DNA of 64,000 nt from Weissella confusa (GTDB lineage: Bacteria; Bacillota; Bacilli; Lactobacillales; Lactobacillaceae). Below the pieces are notes generated by a model. It saw nothing but the letters and a program-made list of their open reading frames with translations. It was not told the origin of the DNA and searched no databases. This document shows, piece by piece, positions 9,621-17,507 of the stretch (positions are counted from its first letter, which is position 1; each line of letters begins with the position of its first letter). A program made the translations under genes and the position numbers. The stretch lies in contig CP168942.1 of assembly GCA_041871065.1 (NCBI GenBank), forward strand, positions 1,396,501 to 1,460,500. The letters run 5' to 3'.

Positions 9621-9833
9621 CGAAAAGGCGCCCTCAACGACACTTCATGTATCGTCAAGGGCGCCTTTTAGCGCGGTACCACCTTGAATTTGGTCTCATG
9701 CCGTAACGTGGCAACACGCGCATTGCTGCGACCTAAAAAGTGTCCCCTTGCTTCAGTAACCACAGGCTTGCACCAGACCCTGCTCGCTTTCTTCTACCAA
9801 CCACAAGTTTGCTTTCTCATCGGTTTATCTATG
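9621..9833 (-). promoter_or_regulatory. T-box riboswitch leader for hisS-aspS
   Basis: Read on the minus strand, the T-box consensus AAGGTGGTACCGCG is at 9685-9672. It is followed by a strong terminator stem (9621-9670, GGCGCCC.../...GGGCGCC with a T-run). The antiterminator would form from the T-box and the terminator 5' arm when uncharged tRNA binds, letting RNA polymerase read into hisS. Stem I occupies about 9740-9815. A GGACAC stretch (9745-9740) 3' of the stem I apex contains both GAC (Asp) and CAC (His), matching the two synthetases encoded; its role as specifier is inferred. Confidence 0.93.
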
Positions 9834-9839
9834 GGATTT

Positions 9840-9868
9840 ATTATCCAATAGAAAGTAAATTGCGTCAA
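9840..9868 (-). promoter_or_regulatory. Promoter of the hisS-aspS T-box transcript
   Basis: On the minus strand TTGACG (9868-9863) and GATAAT (9845-9840) are separated by 17 bp, just upstream of T-box stem I. Confidence 0.65.
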
Positions 9869-9871
9869 GGT

Positions 9872-10240
9872 CTATGGTGCCACTGTATAGCACATTAAGC
9901 GGGCATATAAACGTTCCATTTCAGTTACGCGATTTGAAACTGCTGGAACGGCCTGCCAGTCGGCTGCATTATCAAATTGCAAGAAGGCAGCACTCATATC
10001 ATTAATTTGATTTTTCAACGTGGCCAAACTGTGTGCTTGTGTTTGGCCAACTTCGGCGTCAACAAAATTACGCAATTGAATGCCCAAATCACCTAAAGCT
10101 GCTGTAACCGCAGCCTTATCAAAATTGACTGGGTCATCCCCAAACATCACATTCGTCAAGTGGTAAGCAATTTCATCTACAACGCCAGCTAGACGCATAA
10201 CTTCCATTGCCACCTCGTTATCAGTATTAATCGCTGTCAT
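9872..10240 (-). CDS. Hypothetical protein (122 aa, helical)
   Basis: I do not recognise a family. The predicted protein is 122 residues, mostly helix-forming, acidic, without a signal peptide or membrane segment, and has a single Cys near the C-terminus (MCYTVAP). The ATG at 10240 is preferred because GAGG lies 8 bp upstream; the longer frame from 10276 adds 12 residues. It lies between the amidase gene and the hisS T-box promoter, with which its 3' end almost overlaps. Function unknown. Confidence 0.65.
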   Translation of the reverse strand: MTAINTDNEVAMEVMRLAGVVDEIAYHLTNVMFGDDPVNFDKAAVTAALGDLGIQLRNFVDAEVGQTQAHSLATLKNQINDMSAAFLQFDNAADWQAVPAVSNRVTEMERLYARLMCYTVAP

Positions 10241-10333
10241 ATTAAATGCCTCATTTCTAAACACATTCCCCATCAAAGAAATGGTATCGAAATTCCGCGA
10301 ATAATTCTATCAATAACCCCTAACAACCTGTGA

Positions 10334-11224
10334 CTAATTAACGGTTTTTACCCGATTGTCAAAATACGTTTCCAACCCTTGTTCAACATCTTGCGCAATC
10401 AATTTGCGATATGCCGGGCTCTTAATTTTCTTGAAATCACGATCAGAATTGATGTAGCCATTTTCCAACAAAGTGGCGGGCACTTTATTATCAATCAACA
10501 CCACATATTCAGCACGATCGATTCCACGATTCTCCAAAGGCATATTTGGATTCATCGCATCATTAATTGCCTGTGCTAAGTCCTTTGACCCGTTGTCCTT
10601 GTGGTAATAATAAGCAGTATAACCACTTGCCCCATTCGCCTCGGTCACCGAGTCAAAGTGGAACGAAATAAACGCATCAGCATTCGCGTTTTCTGCCACC
10701 TTTGGAATTTGAGACAGATAAACCAATTTATCGCTGTCACGTGTCATGATGACGCGCGCACCAGTGGCACGCAACGTTTTAGCAACTTGTTGGGCAAGTA
10801 GCAACGTATAAGTCTTTTCAAACTTACCGCTATTTGACTCGGCACCAGGATCAGTACCACCGTGACCAGGGTCCAAAACAATTGTTGCTTCAGAAAGTGG
10901 CGTGACCTTATCCAAGGGTGTTGTGCGTTCTAGCAACCAGCTAGCCACCCACCCTGTCGATTCATCTTCACGACGCACTTGGTACCAGCCATTGTCTTCT
11001 TGCAAAATTTGTAAGTGTTCTCCTTGTTTCAGAACCGAAATAGGCGTACTTGTCACCCCGCGTTTTTCACGCAAGGTTAGGTTCGGAATCTGCACCGTAA
11101 TTTGCTGATTATACAGCATCACCGTCGTAACGGAAACCGCAATCGCCAGCATACCAACGGTGATTGCCAACGGCACCCAAAACTTCGTAATCCATGCCAA
11201 CATTAACCGGCCTAGTTTTTGCAT
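10334..11224 (-). CDS. N-acetylmuramoyl-L-alanine amidase with SH3b domain
   Basis: Cell-wall hydrolase that cuts the amide between muramic acid and the stem peptide. It has 296 residues. An uncleaved N-terminal signal/membrane helix (about 12-35) is followed by a bacterial SH3 domain (about 42-98, KQGEHLQILQEDNGWYQVR) and an Amidase_3 zinc domain (about 108-288). The zinc/catalytic motifs are visible as LDPGHGG, the Glu in KFEKTY, SFHFDS and LLENGYI. AGGA lies 9 bp before the ATG. It resembles the YrvJ/LytC class and probably acts at the outer face of the membrane. It stands alone; no operon partner is evident. Confidence 0.92.
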   Translation of the reverse strand: MQKLGRLMLAWITKFWVPLAITVGMLAIAVSVTTVMLYNQQITVQIPNLTLREKRGVTSTPISVLKQGEHLQILQEDNGWYQVRREDESTGWVASWLLERTTPLDKVTPLSEATIVLDPGHGGTDPGAESNSGKFEKTYTLLLAQQVAKTLRATGARVIMTRDSDKLVYLSQIPKVAENANADAFISFHFDSVTEANGASGYTAYYYHKDNGSKDLAQAINDAMNPNMPLENRGIDRAEYVVLIDNKVPATLLENGYINSDRDFKKIKSPAYRKLIAQDVEQGLETYFDNRVKTVN

Positions 11225-11280
11225 GTTGTCATGTCCTTTCTCTAATTAATGTCATTAAACAGTTTACCTTATTTCGAACA

Positions 11281-11313
11281 AAAAACGGCACCCACTTTTT
11301 GTGAGTGCCGTTT
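11281..11313 (-). terminator. Terminator of the deoxyribosyltransferase gene
   Basis: The hairpin AACGGCAC / GTGCCGTT with T-runs on both sides lies 30 bp past the stop at 11346. Confidence 0.75.
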
Positions 11314-11345
11314 AATTTAAGTCTTCTATTTGGGTAAAACCCGAA

Positions 11346-11786
11346 TTAGAAAGTCTTACCTTCCCATTCGTTTGATGGCAATGCATCAAAGTCATACGTT
11401 GCAACGTCGGCAACATCCGTGATAAAGGCGTGGGCTGGTACAGACATCATCAAGTTGATGCCACCTTCCTTTTCCTTCACCAAGATAACTGGCTTCTTCG
11501 TTGCTTCTGAGTAACCTATCTCCCAGGCAGTACCTGGATCAACGTGCTCACCCTCATAGTCAATCACAGCAATTACAACTTCGGCTGGATCCAAGTGATC
11601 CTTATCACCCTTGTAAATTGCCTTTGCCCATTCCTTTGAACCGAATTCAAATTCGTCGTGTTGCTCAGTACGTGGACTGAAGAATTCTGATACCGTTGGG
11701 TTGGCTGCTAGAGCCTTTTCCATACGTTCAATACGATCAATTTGGTCATCATCAAAAAATGGACCGGCTAGGTAGACGCGCTTCAT
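11346..11786 (-). CDS. Nucleoside 2-deoxyribosyltransferase
   Basis: Transfers 2-deoxyribose between nucleobases (purine/pyrimidine salvage), an enzyme typical of lactobacilli. The 146-residue protein matches the family: N-terminal VYLAGPFFDDDQ, and GTAWEIGY at about 94-101, which holds the catalytic Glu that forms the deoxyribosyl-enzyme intermediate. The aromatic/acidic residues around 39-52 (EFFSPRTEQHDEFEF) should line the base pocket. Single-gene unit with its own terminator. Confidence 0.92.
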   Translation of the reverse strand: MKRVYLAGPFFDDDQIDRIERMEKALAANPTVSEFFSPRTEQHDEFEFGSKEWAKAIYKGDKDHLDPAEVVIAVIDYEGEHVDPGTAWEIGYSEATKKPVILVKEKEGGINLMMSVPAHAFITDVADVATYDFDALPSNEWEGKTF

Positions 11787-11864
11787 AAAATTCCCTCTTC
11801 ATCTAACTTTTATTATTTAGTCTTACCCAATAATTCTACCTGACGAATAGTGAACAAGCAACAT

Positions 11865-12098
11865 CTACATAAATGGCGCATCTGCTTTATTGGCAAATGG
11901 TGCTGACGCTGTTTTAGCCACCTGAACTTGCGTGTGTAGCAACGATGCATTGGCATGCGTCAAATCTGGAATATACACCACTTCCATGTCGTACGTCTGC
12001 CCCTCACAGCGTACGACTTTCCCGATGAACGGCCGGTCAATGCCCTTTGCTTCATCGCAATGGGCCAAGTCGCCAACTTGTAACTCATAATCTTGCAT
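11865..12098 (-). CDS. Hypothetical small beta-rich protein (77 aa)
   Basis: No family recognised. The 77-residue protein starts MQDYELQVGDLAHCDEA; its pattern of short strands (GDLAHC, FIGKVVRCEGQTYDMEVVYI) suggests a compact beta-barrel or SH3-like fold. The ATG at 12098 is preferred over the GTG at 12104, because GGGGG lies 8 bp from the ATG but directly abuts the GTG. Cytosolic. Function unknown. Confidence 0.6.
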   Translation of the reverse strand: MQDYELQVGDLAHCDEAKGIDRPFIGKVVRCEGQTYDMEVVYIPDLTHANASLLHTQVQVAKTASAPFANKADAPFM

Positions 12099-12185
12099 AG
12101 GCACTTCCCCCTGTACTAGTCTTTGCGATTAGTGTACCCAGCGCGTTTGATGAAGCCACGCATAATTATTGATTTTTTCTCGGAG

Positions 12186-13352
12186 TTAGTGTGCCACGTA
12201 TTGGCGTTGTTGATCCTTCAAACCAGCCAAGACAAACTTAGCTGGATCAGCTGAGATATCAAACTCGCGATCTTCTGAACCGTGCAAACCAGCCATAAAC
12301 ACTTCCTCGTATGCTGGAATCGTCAAATACTCACGATTCTCAAACAACGCGTCCATTTGACCAGCAATCAAGCCATCGCGGAAATTAGGTTGCAAAATAG
12401 CTGAGTAGAACTCACCCTCGGCACCAGAACCATATGAGAAGATACCCAAACGGTCACCAGCAGCCAAGTCTTCAGAGTTGGCCAACAATGAGTACAAGCT
12501 CAAGTAAACTGAACCCGTGTACAAGTTTCCAATTCGCTTGTTGTAAACTCGGCTGGCTTCAAATTCGTTCAACAAGTCAGCTTGCTTAGCTTCATCCGCC
12601 TCAGGCAAAATGTCGCGCAAAGCCTTCAAGCCCATCTTCGTGAATGGCAAGTGGAATGCGTATGCCTTAAAGTCGTTAATTGAACGACCCGTCTTCTCCT
12701 TGTATCGTGACCACAAATCACGGAAGAACTCACGGTAAACTTCAGCAGAGTACTTACCATCAACCAAAGCTTCTTCAGCATAAACCGGACGCCAGAAATC
12801 CATCACGTCGCGTGACATGAATTGGTTGTCGCGATTCAATTCAAGAATACGTGGGTTTTCAGTGACCAACATGGCCACCGCACCAGCACCTTGCGTGACT
12901 TCACCTGGTGTGTGCAAACCGTAACGGGCAATATCAGATGCCATGACCAACACCTTTGAACCAGGGTGCAAAGCAACGTAGTCACGCGCTTGCATCAAAC
13001 CGTACGTACCAGCGTAGCAAGCTTGCTTCATTTCAATCGTGCGTGCATATTCATTCAAGCCCAACAAACGTTGTACATAAACAGCCGCTGACTTTGAGTT
13101 ATCAATACCTGATTCAGTGGCAAAAATAATCGTATCAATTTCAGCACGTTCTTCAGCCGTCAACAATTGATCAGCTGCATTAGCTGCCATCGTGACCACA
13201 TCTTGAGTTGGTGGTACAACCGCTTGTTCCGTCTCACCGATACCAATCAAGTACTTATCTGGTTCTTCATTGCGCGCATTTGCCAAATCCACCATATCAA
13301 TGTATTGGTGTGGTGAGAAAAAGCTCATCTTATCAATTCCAATTACTGCCAT
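12186..13352 (-). CDS. mvaS: Hydroxymethylglutaryl-CoA synthase
   Basis: Condenses acetyl-CoA with acetoacetyl-CoA to HMG-CoA, the entry step of the mevalonate route to isoprenoids used by most lactic acid bacteria. The 388-residue protein shows catalytic Glu80 (FATESGIDNSK) and nucleophile Cys112 (KQACYAGTYGL), with the conserved FHLPFTKMGLKAL segment around 233 supplying the catalytic His. The start lies 3 bp after the coaBC stop, so they are probably co-transcribed. Confidence 0.96.
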   Translation of the reverse strand: MAVIGIDKMSFFSPHQYIDMVDLANARNEEPDKYLIGIGETEQAVVPPTQDVVTMAANAADQLLTAEERAEIDTIIFATESGIDNSKSAAVYVQRLLGLNEYARTIEMKQACYAGTYGLMQARDYVALHPGSKVLVMASDIARYGLHTPGEVTQGAGAVAMLVTENPRILELNRDNQFMSRDVMDFWRPVYAEEALVDGKYSAEVYREFFRDLWSRYKEKTGRSINDFKAYAFHLPFTKMGLKALRDILPEADEAKQADLLNEFEASRVYNKRIGNLYTGSVYLSLYSLLANSEDLAAGDRLGIFSYGSGAEGEFYSAILQPNFRDGLIAGQMDALFENREYLTIPAYEEVFMAGLHGSEDREFDISADPAKFVLAGLKDQQRQYVAH

Positions 13353-13355
13353 GTC

Positions 13356-14561
13356 TTATTTTCCTTCCACTTGAGTTGCAATGCGATTCATAATATCACG
13401 GGCCAACGCTAACTTAGATTGTAGCGGTAGCTTTTCTGGTGCCGCATCACGTTGCAACAACGTCACTTCATTTGTGTCGTGGCCAAAGCCAACTTGCGCC
13501 TTAGACACGTCGTTCGCAACCAACATGTCGGCATTCTTCTTTTCCAACTTGTTTTGCGCATACGTCAACAAATCTTGCGTTTCGGCGGCAAAGCCAACCA
13601 AATATTGGGTCGTCTTTTGTTGGCCCAAAGTCGCCAAGATATCCGGATTCTCAACCAGATCAATCGTTAACCCAGCGTGGTCAGCATTCTTCTTCATCTT
13701 TTGATCTGCCGGCGTCGCAACACGATAGTCGGATACCGCTGCTGCCATGATTGCAACATCAGTTTCCTCAAAACGTTCCGTCATCGCTGCCAACAAGTCG
13801 CGTGCTGATTGTACTGGCACCATCGTAACGCCAACTGGTGCTGGCAATTCAGATGATGATACAAGTGTCACATCTGCACCTTGTTCAGCAGCTGCTTGCG
13901 CCAACGCGTACCCCATCTTACCTGATGATCGATTCGTAATGAAACGAACTGGATCAATCGGTTCAACCGTACCACCAGCTGACACAACGACCTTTTTACC
14001 AGCTAAACGGCCCGTCTGTTGACGAAGCTTCAGATCAGCAAGCGCCAAAATCTCATCTGGTTCAGGCAAACGGCCCTTACCGGCGTAACCTTCAGCAAGC
14101 ATGCCTTCGGCTGGTTCGATAATGATGACACCATCTTCACGCAACGTCTTTAGGTTACGTTGCGTTGCTGGGTTCTCATACATATTCACATTCATTGCCG
14201 GTGCAACAATCACTGGCGTGTGGCGGGCCAACAACACTGACGTTGCCGCATCATCCCCGATACCCGCAGCTATCTTCGCCAAAATGTTTGCAGTGGCCGG
14301 CACGACAAAAATATAATCCGCCCAGTCAGCCAAGCTAACGTGTGCAATCATACTTTCGTTGTGGTCATCAAACAAATCGGTCACAACCGGGTGTTGTGTT
14401 AGTGCCTCAAATGTTTTTGGGGTTACAAATTCAGTTGCAGCCTGGGTCATCACGACCTTTACATTTGCGCCTTGCTTCATCAACAAGCGCGCGAAAATGG
14501 CTGACTTATATGCTGCAACGCCCCCACTGACGATGAGCACAATGTTTTTATCAGTAAACAT
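13356..14561 (-). CDS. coaBC: Bifunctional phosphopantothenoylcysteine decarboxylase/phosphopantothenate--cysteine ligase
   Basis: Catalyses two successive steps of coenzyme A synthesis. The N-terminal flavoprotein decarboxylase (about 1-180) has the catalytic His in AHVSLADWADY, the PAMN-NMY motif (APAMNVNMYENP) and the substrate-clamp Cys region. The C-terminal synthetase (about 187-400) opens with GGTVEPIDPVRFITNRSSGKMG. The length of 401 aa is normal for fused CoaBC. It lies upstream of mvaS in the same transcript, a sensible pairing of CoA and CoA-thioester metabolism, though this is inference. Confidence 0.96.
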   Translation of the reverse strand: MFTDKNIVLIVSGGVAAYKSAIFARLLMKQGANVKVVMTQAATEFVTPKTFEALTQHPVVTDLFDDHNESMIAHVSLADWADYIFVVPATANILAKIAAGIGDDAATSVLLARHTPVIVAPAMNVNMYENPATQRNLKTLREDGVIIIEPAEGMLAEGYAGKGRLPEPDEILALADLKLRQQTGRLAGKKVVVSAGGTVEPIDPVRFITNRSSGKMGYALAQAAAEQGADVTLVSSSELPAPVGVTMVPVQSARDLLAAMTERFEETDVAIMAAAVSDYRVATPADQKMKKNADHAGLTIDLVENPDILATLGQQKTTQYLVGFAAETQDLLTYAQNKLEKKNADMLVANDVSKAQVGFGHDTNEVTLLQRDAAPEKLPLQSKLALARDIMNRIATQVEGK

Positions 14562-14630
14562 TTCGACACTCCTTTTGCATCTAGTTAAAAGTCATCTGTT
14601 TTAAGTTTACCATGAAGCACCACTACAAAT

Positions 14631-14676
14631 AAAAAGAGAGTGATATCTCTGATTTTTCAGAAACATCACTCTCTTA
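14631..14676 (-). terminator. Terminator of the giant adhesin gene
   Basis: The long inverted repeat AAGAGAGTGAT / ATCACTCTCTT is followed on the minus strand by TTTTT. It lies 12 bp after the adhesin's last stop. Confidence 0.8.
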
Positions 14677-14687
14677 AAGTTCACCCT

Positions 14688-17507
14688 TTACTTATCGGCT
14701 TGCTTACGGCGCTTAGCAATAAGCAACAACAAGATCGATGAGAATAGGAAGATACCAATTGGCAACCACCTGTTTTCATGAGCAATTGTTGTATCAAGAC
14801 CAGCACGACTTACGCGTTGACCGTCCAATTGACGAACGCGGTCAATAATGCGACGTCCTTCAGTATCACCAGCCAACGTACGTGGTTCAGCGGCTTGGTA
14901 TGGCAAAAGTCCACCAGTTGTTGGCGTTCCGACACTAGGGACCCATGCAACACCCGCCTCATAACCTGTGTATGGCAACACACCAGGGACAACGATTGGG
15001 TAACCACCGCTCATGTAAATCGGCGTTGTACCATACAATGCTTGCGTTGTCGTTGCTGGTGTCTCACTCGCTACCGTCGAAACAACAGCGGCTGTTGGCG
15101 CTGTTGAATCTGCCTGACTAGAGGTCGTTGGCGCTGGTACTGGTGCTTGAGTTGTCGTAGCACTCGTCGCATTCTGGGCAGCCTGTGCTTGTGTGACCGC
15201 CGATTGCAACGCCTGCATCGCTGCCAAAATATCAATCGTTAGGTTATCCGGATTGTCTGCCGCTGCTGCCGCAAGAATATCTTGCAAGCGTTGCATCGCT
15301 GCTTGTACAGCTGGATCATCACTAACCGCACTATTTTGCGCTGCTTGAATGGCTTGCTCGGCTTGACTATTCGCACTCTCACGGCTTTCCTTGGCTGGTT
15401 CAACCGTATTTCGAAGTGCATCCATCGCTGCTTCAATTGCCGTTCGCGTGGCGTTCGGATCATTAATCAACGTCTGTAACTTCTTAATCGCATCAGCCAC
15501 ACCCTTTTCATTCGAAACTGGCTTAGCATCAGCAATGGCTTGTTGTGCTTGATCACGCGCGTCATCAACTAACGCTGTCATCGCATCAGTCAACGCTTGC
15601 ATCGCTGCCTTAATGTCTGCCGTCAAGTCATCGCTACTGTCGGTCGCTGCATTTTCAATCGCATTACGCAATGTGTGCATGGCTTCAACTACCGATGGAT
15701 CATTTGCCAAGTCTGACTGCGCAGCTTGGTCTAACAACGCATTACCATCAGCACTCGTTGCGTCACGTTCTTGTGTATCCGTAGCGACTTGCTTCAACAA
15801 GTCTTCCGTTGCTTGCTTAATGTCTGCATAATTGGCGTTTGGATCATTAACCAAGGCGTTCAACGCATCGATAGCTGCTGCTGTGGCTGGCTCATGACTG
15901 ACCGGTGCCGTCTTAGTCAACGCATCCGCTGCCGCGTCACGAGCTTGTTCACGGTAACCAACAACATCATTTTGCGCCTTAGTAAGCGCCTCAGTTGCTG
16001 CAGCGATATCCTTTGTCAAAGCACCACTTGAATCATTAGCAGCTTCAGTCATCAAACGTTGCAAATTAGCGACCGCTTCAGCAACCTGTGGCTCGTTTGC
16101 CACTTCAGCCGGCACGTTCGTAATGGCATCGTTCGCTGTTGTGTTAGCTGTATCACGGTTCGCCATTTCGCTCGTCGTTGCATCAGTCAGTACCTTCACT
16201 GCATCGGCAATCTCATCAGCCGTTGACTTTGGATCACCCAAAACAGCTTCCAAAGCATTCTTGGCTGTGGCCACAGCCGTTTCATTTGAAACCGGTGCTG
16301 TTGCATCCATCGCTGCTGTTGCATTATCACGTTCAGTTGCTTGGTCCGCCGCTTCCTGAGCGACTGCATCCTGCAATTGCTTCGTTGCAGTCGCAATCGC
16401 TTCGCTTGTGCCTTGGTCATCCGCGGCATTCTTCTGTGCCTCTTGCAACGCAGCAATCGCATCCTTCACTGCCTGAGATTGACTCTGATCACTATTTGCA
16501 GCGCTTGTAGCAGCATCGTTAGCTGCTTGGTTAACCGTGTTACGTTCATCGTTGGCTTCCGCAACGGCATCTTGTAACGCTTTGATTGCATCATTAATTT
16601 GGGCTGCGTTTGCCGTTGAATCATTTAGCAACGCATCCAAATCACTAACTGCTTGTTGCACACCTGGTTCTTGTGAAACCGGTGCTGTTTGCCCCTTAAC
16701 CTGATCAGCAAGGTCAGCTGCTTGGTCACGTGATGTCACCGCCGCAATTTGTGCATCTTGCAACGCGTTCATGGCATCTTGAATATCACTCGTCAACGCA
16801 TCAGGGCTATCCGTATCGGCTTGATTCATAACATTTTGCAACGCAGTAATCGCGTCTTGGATGCCTTGATCAGTTGACAAATCGCTGTTCTGTGCTGATG
16901 TAATGGCATCCGTTGCCGTAGACTTCGCATTGTCACGTTGCGTCTTCGTTTGATCCATAACATCTTGGTAAGCTGCCATAGCATCGTTCAAGTCGGCTGC
17001 CGTCGCGTTTGAATCATTAATCACAGCTTGCAACCCTGATTTTGCATCCGTGATGGCCGGTTCATTTGTTACCGGACTAGTCTTGCTGTCGTCCTGTAAC
17101 AACGCCGAGGCTTCGTCACGAGCTGTGTCTTGGGCCTGTTCAGCTGCGGTAACCGCGTCTTGCAAAGCCGTCATCGCATCAACGATATCTTGTGATACCC
17201 AAGCATGCCCGGCATCGTCAACAGTTTCATTGGCAGCCTTAGTTTGCGCATCCTTCAAGTTTTGGATAGCCGTCAACACTGATTCGTCAGTCGCAACCGT
17301 TGATGTTTGGGCATCAGAAATCGCATCGGCGGCATCAGCATTTGTCGCATTACGTTCGGTTGTGTCACTTGCAGTTGCTGCATTCAGTGCCTTAGTTGCT
17401 TCACGCACCGCTTCAGCAGTTGCATTTTCATCCGCGAGCAGGGCTTGCAAATCAGCGATTGCTTGCGCGGTCGCTGATTCATTTGAAACTGGTTTTGTTT
17501 GACTCAA
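14688..17507 (-). CDS. Giant adhesin, C-terminal fragment (helical repeats and membrane anchor)
   Basis: Third and last reading-frame piece (939 aa) of a surface protein that begins at 22517. The true frame enters before the first ATG: codons back to about 17596 encode the natural continuation DAIQNLADTVAEAA. It carries six (T/A)xPVSNE-type helical repeat units, each paired with a second repeat type. After these come a Thr/Ala/Pro linker, LPYTG (about 833-837), about 70 further residues, and a membrane helix (WLPIGIFLFSSILLLLIA) with tail KRRKQADK. The LPYTG is unusually far from the helix for sortase. Whether this piece is translated separately is doubtful: its ATG has no clear ribosome site. 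Confidence 0.75.
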   Translation of the reverse strand: MSQTKPVSNESATAQAIADLQALLADENATAEAVREATKALNAATASDTTERNATNADAADAISDAQTSTVATDESVLTAIQNLKDAQTKAANETVDDAGHAWVSQDIVDAMTALQDAVTAAEQAQDTARDEASALLQDDSKTSPVTNEPAITDAKSGLQAVINDSNATAADLNDAMAAYQDVMDQTKTQRDNAKSTATDAITSAQNSDLSTDQGIQDAITALQNVMNQADTDSPDALTSDIQDAMNALQDAQIAAVTSRDQAADLADQVKGQTAPVSQEPGVQQAVSDLDALLNDSTANAAQINDAIKALQDAVAEANDERNTVNQAANDAATSAANSDQSQSQAVKDAIAALQEAQKNAADDQGTSEAIATATKQLQDAVAQEAADQATERDNATAAMDATAPVSNETAVATAKNALEAVLGDPKSTADEIADAVKVLTDATTSEMANRDTANTTANDAITNVPAEVANEPQVAEAVANLQRLMTEAANDSSGALTKDIAAATEALTKAQNDVVGYREQARDAAADALTKTAPVSHEPATAAAIDALNALVNDPNANYADIKQATEDLLKQVATDTQERDATSADGNALLDQAAQSDLANDPSVVEAMHTLRNAIENAATDSSDDLTADIKAAMQALTDAMTALVDDARDQAQQAIADAKPVSNEKGVADAIKKLQTLINDPNATRTAIEAAMDALRNTVEPAKESRESANSQAEQAIQAAQNSAVSDDPAVQAAMQRLQDILAAAAADNPDNLTIDILAAMQALQSAVTQAQAAQNATSATTTQAPVPAPTTSSQADSTAPTAAVVSTVASETPATTTQALYGTTPIYMSGGYPIVVPGVLPYTGYEAGVAWVPSVGTPTTGGLLPYQAAEPRTLAGDTEGRRIIDRVRQLDGQRVSRAGLDTTIAHENRWLPIGIFLFSSILLLLIAKRRKQADK

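Noticed and set aside
15613..17502. Numerous 60-150 codon Ser/Ala-rich open frames on the + strand inside the adhesin
   Set aside because: They are antisense shadows of the Ala/Asp-rich repeats, without ribosome sites or terminators.
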